From positions 668,204 to 732,203 of the forward strand of contig NZ_RAQC01000002.1 of assembly GCF_003610405.1 (NCBI RefSeq): a DNA stretch of 64,000 nucleotides. The letters are read 5' to 3'. Below the pieces are notes generated by a model that saw nothing but the letters and a program-made list of their open reading frames with translations, had not been told where the DNA came from and did not search any database. The translations under genes were made by a program, and so were the position numbers. The DNA comes from Microbacterium sp. AG238 (lineage in GTDB: Bacteria > Actinomycetota > Actinomycetes > Actinomycetales > Microbacteriaceae). Position 1 is the stretch's first letter, and each line of letters begins with the position of its first letter. Positions 58,933 to 64,000 of the stretch are shown piece by piece.

Positions 58933-60447
58933 GTGACTTCACGCGGCTTTTCCCGGATCGTCGCCGCCACCGCGGCAGCGACGGCCGGTCTTCTCGTCCT
59001 GGCCGGATGCTCCGGATCAGCTGACCCCGCCGGTTCCGCCGGCGCCGCCGACCCGAGCGCTGAGATCGTCGTCGGATCGCAGAACGAGCCGACCAACCTC
59101 GACCAGATCTTCGGTGGATCGTCGGGGGTGACCGAGGTCTTCACGGGCAACGTCTACGAGGGTCTGTTCCGCATCACCGACGACGCGCAGGTCGAGCCGC
59201 TGCTGGCGGCCGAGACCACGGTGTCGCCCGACGGCCTCGTCTACACCTTCACCCTCGAGGACGCCACGTTCCACTCGGGCAAGGAACTGACCGCCGATGA
59301 CGTGAAGTACAGCCTCGAGCGCTTCGTGGGCGACGAGTCGATCGCGGCGCGCAAGCGCCAGCTGAGCGTGATCGACACCGTCACCGCGGTCGACGACAAG
59401 ACCGTCGAAGTGACCCTCTCGCAGCCGTCGATCAGCTTCACCTACAACCTCGGGTACGTCTGGATCGTCAACGAGGATGCCGGTGACCTCACGGCCACCG
59501 CCGACGGCACCGGACCCTACGAACTCGGCGATTACCGCAAGGGCGACTCGATCACCCTCGACGTCAACGACGCCTACTGGGGCGACGCGCCGGCCAACGG
59601 CGGCGTAGTGTACCAGTACTACGCCGATCCGACGGCGCTGAACAACGCGCTGACGACCGGGGCGGTCGACCTGGTGACGAGCCAGTCGAACCCCGACAGC
59701 ATCGCGGAGTTCGAGGCTGCCGGCTTCCAGATCATCGAGGGCACCTCGACGACGAAGGAGCTGCTGGCGTTCAACGACCGCATCGCTCCGTTCGATGACG
59801 CGCGCGTGCGCAAGGCGATCTACTCGGCGATCGACCGCGAGAAGCTGCTCGACGCGATCTGGGACGGCCGCGGCGAACTCATCGGCTCGATGGTCCCGCC
59901 CTCCGAGCCCTGGTACATCGACCTCGCCGACAACAACCCGTACGACCCGGCGCTGTCGGAGAAGCTCCTCGCCGAGGCCGGCCAGTCCGACGGCTTCACC
60001 TTCACGGTCGACACCCCCGACTCGGGCGTCCACTCGACGGTCGCGGAGTTCCTGAAGTCGGAGCTGGCGAAGGTCGGCATCACGCTGAACATCAACATCA
60101 TCACCGATGACGAGTGGTACCAGAAGGTCTACACCGAGAAGAACTTCGAGGCGACGCTGCAGGGCCACGTCAATGACCGTGACATCAACTTCTACGGGAA
60201 CCCCGACTTCTACTGGGGCTACGACAACGCCGACGTGCAGACCTGGCTCGCCGATTCTGAGGCCGCGGCCTCGGTCGATGAGCAGACCGAGCTGATCAAG
60301 AAGGCGAACCAGCAGATCTCGGACGACGCCGCGAGCGTCTGGCTCTACCTCAACCCGCAGCTGCGCATCGCGGCCGAGGGAGTGGCGGGTGTGCCCAAGA
60401 ATGGACTGAACTCGCTGTTCTACGTCTCCGACATCACGAAGGCCTGA
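58933..60447 (+). CDS. ABC transporter substrate-binding lipoprotein, peptide/opine type (family 5)
   Basis: The 504-aa extracellular lipoprotein binds peptides, opines or similar ligands. A signal peptide with lipobox LVLAGC (cysteine near residue 26) is followed by a Gly/Ala/Ser linker. The solute-binding domain family 5 region includes LVYTFTLEDATFHSGKELTA and DDVKYSLERF. GTG start after AAAGGAACACCC. It is the first gene of a five-gene transporter operon whose genes abut or overlap. Confidence 0.94.
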   Translation: MTSRGFSRIVAATAAATAGLLVLAGCSGSADPAGSAGAADPSAEIVVGSQNEPTNLDQIFGGSSGVTEVFTGNVYEGLFRITDDAQVEPLLAAETTVSPDGLVYTFTLEDATFHSGKELTADDVKYSLERFVGDESIAARKRQLSVIDTVTAVDDKTVEVTLSQPSISFTYNLGYVWIVNEDAGDLTATADGTGPYELGDYRKGDSITLDVNDAYWGDAPANGGVVYQYYADPTALNNALTTGAVDLVTSQSNPDSIAEFEAAGFQIIEGTSTTKELLAFNDRIAPFDDARVRKAIYSAIDREKLLDAIWDGRGELIGSMVPPSEPWYIDLADNNPYDPALSEKLLAEAGQSDGFTFTVDTPDSGVHSTVAEFLKSELAKVGITLNINIITDDEWYQKVYTEKNFEATLQGHVNDRDINFYGNPDFYWGYDNADVQTWLADSEAAASVDEQTELIKKANQQISDDAASVWLYLNPQLRIAAEGVAGVPKNGLNSLFYVSDITKA

Positions 60448-61430
60448 TCTCCATCACCCGGTATCTGATCCGACGGACAGGATTGCTGCTGCTGGCGTTC
60501 GCGCTGGCGGTGGTGATCCTGTTCGTCGTGCTGCGTGTGCTGGGAAACCCGGTGTTCGCCCTGATCTCGGTCGGGGCGACGGATGCCGAGATCGCGGCCG
60601 CTGCGGCGCGACTCGGCGTCGACCGGCCGATTCCGGAGCAGTTCCTGGCATATCTCGGTCAGCTCGCGAGCTTCGACCTGGGGCGGTCGTTCACCAACAA
60701 CCTGCCAGTGGGCGACGAGATCCTGCGTCGGCTGAACGTCACCCTGCCCCTGACGCTCATCGCCTTCACGCTGTCGGTGGTCATCGCGGTTCCCGTCGGC
60801 TTCATCGCGGCCTGGAAGGCGCGCACCTGGTACGGAACCGCCTTCTCGGCCGTGTCGCAATTGGGCGGAGCAGTCCCGGTCTTCTGGGTCGGCATCCTGC
60901 TCGTCGCGGTCTTCGCGCTGAACTGGCGGCTGTTGCCGGCCGGTGGCTTCCCGCGCCGCGACTGGGAAGACCCCGGTGCCGCGCTCGTATCGCTGACACT
61001 CCCGGTGCTGACCATCGCGCTCGTGGCGGGCAGCGACCTGGCACGCTACGTCCGAAGCGCGACGCTCGACGTGCTCGGCCAGCAGTACCTGCGCGCGGCG
61101 CGCGCGACGGGACAGAGTTTCGCCACCGCGATCTGGCGCCACGGCGTGCGCAACGGGGTCGTTCCGCTGATCTCGATCCTGGCGATCCAGTTGTCGACGA
61201 CGTTCGTCGGCGCCGTCATCATCGAGCGGGTCTTCGCCCTCCCCGGTCTCGGCGACATGCTGCTCGTCGGCATCAAGGAGCAGGACTTCCCGAGCGTGCA
61301 GGGGGTGCTGCTGTTCTCGACCGCCCTGGTGCTGCTGCTCGGGTTCGCGGCCGACATCGCGCAGCGCCTCATCGACCCGCGGCTGCGCGACACGATCTCG
61401 GGCAATCGCAGAGCGAGGGCTGCGGCGTGA
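60447..61430 (+). CDS. ABC transporter permease, DppB/OppB type (start codon uncertain)
   Basis: The 327-aa permease (counted from the codon ATC at 60447) has an N-terminal RYLIRRTGLLLLAFALAVVI, six helices, the EAA-like loop RAARATGQSFATAIWRHGVRN and the ending RLIDPRLRD typical of DppB. ATC sits exactly where a TGATG stop-start overlap with the substrate-binding gene would put ATG (GCCTGATCTCC). The first ordinary start is TTG at 60483, which would remove the cytosolic RYLIRR segment. So it uses a rare start, or the start has mutated. The downstream permease overlaps by GTGA. Confidence 0.88.
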   Translation: MSITRYLIRRTGLLLLAFALAVVILFVVLRVLGNPVFALISVGATDAEIAAAAARLGVDRPIPEQFLAYLGQLASFDLGRSFTNNLPVGDEILRRLNVTLPLTLIAFTLSVVIAVPVGFIAAWKARTWYGTAFSAVSQLGGAVPVFWVGILLVAVFALNWRLLPAGGFPRRDWEDPGAALVSLTLPVLTIALVAGSDLARYVRSATLDVLGQQYLRAARATGQSFATAIWRHGVRNGVVPLISILAIQLSTTFVGAVIIERVFALPGLGDMLLVGIKEQDFPSVQGVLLFSTALVLLLGFAADIAQRLIDPRLRDTISGNRRARAAA

Positions 61431-62302
61431 CGGCGACGACCCTTCCCGATACGGGTACCGTCGCGGTTCCCGAGCGCAGACGCCCTCGACGCCGGCGCTC
61501 GGTGAACCTGGCCGTCGGCGGCATCCTGTTCGGTGCCATCGCCGTGATCGGCCTGATCTCGTTGTTCTGGACCCCGTTCACCTTCGACGACACCAGCGGC
61601 GGCCGGCTGCAGCCGCCGTCCGCCGAGCACTGGGCCGGAACCGACCGGCTGGGGCGCGATCTTTTCACGCAGCTCATGATCGGGGCGCGGCTCGCCCTGA
61701 CCGTCGGCTTCGGGTCGGTGCTGATCGCGGCGATCATCGGCATCGCTTTGGGGCTCACCGCGGCCGTCGCCCGCCGATGGGTGGACGACGCCCTGACGAG
61801 CCTGCTCGACATCGCGATCGCGTTCCCGACCCTGTTGCTGGCGATGCTGATCGTCGCCTGGCGCGGCGCGTCGGTCGAGTCGGCGATCCTCGCGATCGGC
61901 CTGGCGGGCTCCGCGGTGATCGCACGGCTCACCCGCATCGCGGCGACGCGCGTTCTCGCGATGGACTACGTCACGGCGGCGCGGACATCGGGAACGGGAA
62001 GGGCCGGAATCGTGTTCCGGCACGTGCTGCGCAACGTCTGGCCCACCCTCATCGTGCCGCTCGCCCTGCAGTTCGGCGGAGCGGTCGGCGCCGAGGCGTC
62101 GTTGTCGTACCTCGGGCTCGGCTCGCCGCCGCCCAACGCCTCGTGGGGTCGGATGCTCGAGGAGGCCCAGAGCACGGTGCTCGTCTCGCCCACGGCGGCG
62201 ATCCTTCCGGGGGTTCTGCTGGTCGCCTTCATCATCGGCGCGAACCTGCTGGCCGACGGCCTCCGCGACATCGCCGACCCGACGACGAGGAGCATCGGAT
62301 GA
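61427..62302 (+). CDS. ABC transporter permease, DppC/OppC type
   Basis: The 291-aa second permease has an N-terminal basic segment (RRRPRRRRSVN), the first helix near residue 30, and a periplasmic WAGTDRLGRDLFTQLMIGAR motif typical of DppC. The ABC-interaction loop is DYVTAARTSGTGRAGIVFRH. GTG start overlaps the DppB-type stop by four bases, and its stop overlaps the next ATG (ATGA), so translation is coupled throughout. Confidence 0.95.
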   Translation: MTATTLPDTGTVAVPERRRPRRRRSVNLAVGGILFGAIAVIGLISLFWTPFTFDDTSGGRLQPPSAEHWAGTDRLGRDLFTQLMIGARLALTVGFGSVLIAAIIGIALGLTAAVARRWVDDALTSLLDIAIAFPTLLLAMLIVAWRGASVESAILAIGLAGSAVIARLTRIAATRVLAMDYVTAARTSGTGRAGIVFRHVLRNVWPTLIVPLALQFGGAVGAEASLSYLGLGSPPPNASWGRMLEEAQSTVLVSPTAAILPGVLLVAFIIGANLLADGLRDIADPTTRSIG

Positions 62303-63114
62303 CCGCCGCGCTGACCGCATCGGGCCTCGGCATCCGGATCGGCGATGATCGCACGCTCGTGCACGGCGTCGACGTGGCGCTCGAGCCCGGTGAGCGCCTC
62401 GGCATCATCGGCGAGTCCGGCTCGGGCAAGTCGCTGACCGCGCTCGCGATGCTCGGCTTGCTCGCCTATCCGCTCACCTCGTTCGGTTCGGCGACGATCG
62501 CGAGCGCCGACGGCACCGTCGAGGTCGTCGGAACCCCGTCGCGCCGGCTCGACCGCGTCCGCGGTCGCACCATCTCTGCCGTCTTCCAAGAGCCGCTCGC
62601 CTCGCTCGATCCGCTCATGCGGGTGGGCAAGCAGCTGGCGTGGCCTCTGGCGAAGCACCGCGGCCTGTCGGGCGACGAGCTCCGGCGCGGAGTGCTCGAC
62701 GCCCTCGCGGATGTACAGCTGCCCGATCCGGAGCGCATCGCGCGGTCGTTCATCCACGAGATCTCGGGTGGTCAGCGGCAGCGGGTCGCGATCGCGCTGG
62801 CGCTGGCGGCGGGACCGAACATCCTCATCGCGGACGAGCCGACGACTGCGCTCGACGTGACGGTCCAGGCCGGCATCCTCGACCTGCTCCAGCGCGAGGT
62901 CACCGAGCGGGGGATGACCCTGATCTTCATCAGTCACGACCTGCCGGTCGTCTCACGGATCGCCGATCGCGTGCTCGTGATGCGCCACGGGCGTCAGGTC
63001 GAGCTCGGTGAGACTGCGCAGTTGCTGCGGTCGCCCCAGCACGAGTACACCGCGCAGCTGGTCGCCGCCTCGCGCGCGCTCGACGATTTCCTGCCGGCGA
63101 AGGAGGACCGATGA
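62299..63114 (+). CDS. ABC transporter ATP-binding protein, DppD type
   Basis: The 271-aa ATPase shows Walker A GESGSGKS, the Q-loop (AVFQEPLASLDPLM), signature ISGGQRQR, Walker B NILIADEPTTALD and H-loop ISHDLPVVSRIADR. The C-terminus lacks the long oligopeptide-transporter domain that some DppD proteins carry but otherwise fits family DppD/OppD. It supplies energy to the two permeases together with DppF. Confidence 0.95.
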   Translation: MTAALTASGLGIRIGDDRTLVHGVDVALEPGERLGIIGESGSGKSLTALAMLGLLAYPLTSFGSATIASADGTVEVVGTPSRRLDRVRGRTISAVFQEPLASLDPLMRVGKQLAWPLAKHRGLSGDELRRGVLDALADVQLPDPERIARSFIHEISGGQRQRVAIALALAAGPNILIADEPTTALDVTVQAGILDLLQREVTERGMTLIFISHDLPVVSRIADRVLVMRHGRQVELGETAQLLRSPQHEYTAQLVAASRALDDFLPAKEDR

Positions 63115-63890
63115 CCGCCGAGGGCAACGCGACGCTCGCGCTCGAGAACGTCGACTTCGCCTATGGGCGTCGAGACGCGGTGCTCCATGACGTTTCGCTG
63201 TCACTCGCTCCCGGCCAGACGGTCGGTCTCGTGGGGGAGTCGGGCGCGGGCAAGACCTCCGTGCTGCGGGTGCTGTTGGGTCTGGCCTCGCCGACGGCGG
63301 GGCGCGCGCTGTTCGAGGGAGCTCCGATCCGGCCGGGCGACCGGGCCCAGATGCGCTCGCTGCGCCGGGCGGTGCAGCCGGTGTACCAGGACCCGTTCTC
63401 GTCTCTCGATCCTCGGATGACGGTGGGGCAGTCGATCGCCGAGCCGCTGCGCTCGTTGGACATCACGCGAGATCGGCGTCGGATCGACGCGCGGGTCGCC
63501 GAGCTGCTCGCGGCCGTGGACCTCGACGACGACGCCGCCGGCCGCTACCCCGACGCGTTCTCCGGTGGACAGCGCCAGCGGATCGCGATCGCCCGCGCGC
63601 TCGCGCCGCGACCACGGTTGCTCCTCGCCGATGAGCCGGTGAGTGCTCTCGACACGTCGGTGCGCATGCACGTCATCGAACTGTTCAAGCGCCTCGCGGC
63701 AGAGCAGGGCATCGGCATGCTGCTGGTCTCGCACGACCTCACGATCGTGTCGGCGCTGTGCGAGCGGATGACGGTTCTCCGGGCCGGTCGCGTCGTCGAA
63801 GAGGGCCCGACATCGCGACTGCTCACCGCACCGGCCGACCGCTACACCGCGCAGCTGGTCGACGCCGTGCCGCGTCTACCCCAGGAATGA
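63111..63890 (+). CDS. ABC transporter ATP-binding protein, DppF type
   Basis: The 259-aa second ATPase has Walker A GESGAGKT, Q-loop PVYQDPFSSLDPRMTVGQSI, signature FSGGQRQR, Walker B LLLADEPVSALD and H-loop VSHDLTIVSALCERM. It pairs with DppD as a heterodimeric ATPase for the transporter. ATGA overlap with dppD makes the operon fully coupled. It is the last gene in the window. Confidence 0.95.
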   Translation: MTAEGNATLALENVDFAYGRRDAVLHDVSLSLAPGQTVGLVGESGAGKTSVLRVLLGLASPTAGRALFEGAPIRPGDRAQMRSLRRAVQPVYQDPFSSLDPRMTVGQSIAEPLRSLDITRDRRRIDARVAELLAAVDLDDDAAGRYPDAFSGGQRQRIAIARALAPRPRLLLADEPVSALDTSVRMHVIELFKRLAAEQGIGMLLVSHDLTIVSALCERMTVLRAGRVVEEGPTSRLLTAPADRYTAQLVDAVPRLPQE

Positions 63891-64000
63891 CGCGGATCCG
63901 CGGCCGCGACACGCCCGGGATGTCGCGCCGCTTTGCCACGATGCCGGGAGCCGCGTAACTTATTACTTGTTCGCCCCACAGGGAAGAGCGAGAGGGCCGG
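63891..64000. other. End of window, no gene recognised
   Basis: The last 110 bp after the transporter operon contain an AT-rich word (AACTTATTACTTGTT) near 63957-63971 that stands out from the GC-rich background. It may belong to a promoter of a gene outside the window. No coding region or hairpin can be supported. Confidence 0.3.

Overview
The window is chromosomal DNA of a high-GC actinobacterium, most likely a Microbacteriaceae member close to Microbacterium. The evidence is GC-rich codon use, many GTG starts, about a dozen genes with a TANNNT box 5-7 nt upstream of the start codon (leaderless architecture), a class Ib ribonucleotide reductase operon, a stand-alone SecA2, and a helicase-like protein ending in a domain that resembles the MTES_1575 nuclease family, which was named from Microbacterium testaceum. 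I see no prophage, transposase, CRISPR array or rRNA. There is one tRNA, Ala(CGC).

Layout. 1-6.9 kb: end of a carbohydrate-use locus (MalG-type permease 3' end, cellulase-like glycoside hydrolase, AraC regulator on the other strand, large DUF5107-TPR protein, zinc polyol/alcohol dehydrogenase). 6.9-13.7 kb: LysR-like short HTH protein, UbiB/ABC1 kinase, DEAD-box RNA helicase with a DbpA-type tail, acidic micro-protein, DUF1349 protein, SDR, membrane-anchored unknown. 13.7-17.9 kb: stress/detoxification group (formaldehyde-dehydrogenase-type ADH, manganese catalase, MBL hydrolase, general-stress SDR). 17.9-22.2 kb: glycosyltransferase, then an acetate-uptake unit (GAF-LuxR regulator, DUF485, ActP). 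22.2-26.6 kb: divergent pair made of an alkyltransferase homologue without its acceptor cysteine and a 1239-aa helicase-nuclease-like protein with degenerate Walker motifs. 26.8-32.2 kb: MscL, FmdB, 5-FTHF cyclo-ligase, GalU, GNAT, a coiled-coil membrane protein, amidohydrolase, tRNA-Ala. 32.2-36.6 kb: LysR/PrpF/MatC cluster for an organic acid, and an FMN reductase. 36.7-48 kb: SecA2, MgtE with a candidate uORF leader, a branched-chain amino-acid dehydrogenase type enzyme, YbaK, SixA, DUF445, CsoR/FrmR-type regulator, acyl-CoA dehydrogenase, MFS exporter. 48.2-53.8 kb: nrdHIEF, then RtcB preceded by its own small ORF and hairpin. 53.8-56.7 kb: a small unknown gene, a decayed gene-remnant segment, and a MarR-MFS pair with two palindromic operators. 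56.7-58.9 kb: MarR-like protein and small membrane/DUF proteins. 58.9-63.9 kb: a complete five-gene peptide/opine-type ABC transporter operon.

Unusual content is concentrated in six places: (i) a family of exactly 74-bp palindromes, three copies; (ii) a second, shorter palindrome family, two copies; (iii) the acceptor-less alkyltransferase/pseudo-helicase pair; (iv) short upstream ORFs in front of rtcB and mgtE; (v) paired operator palindromes at the LysR and MarR loci; (vi) a transporter permease whose expected start codon reads ATC. All identifications rest on reading the sequence and motif recall. No database search was run.
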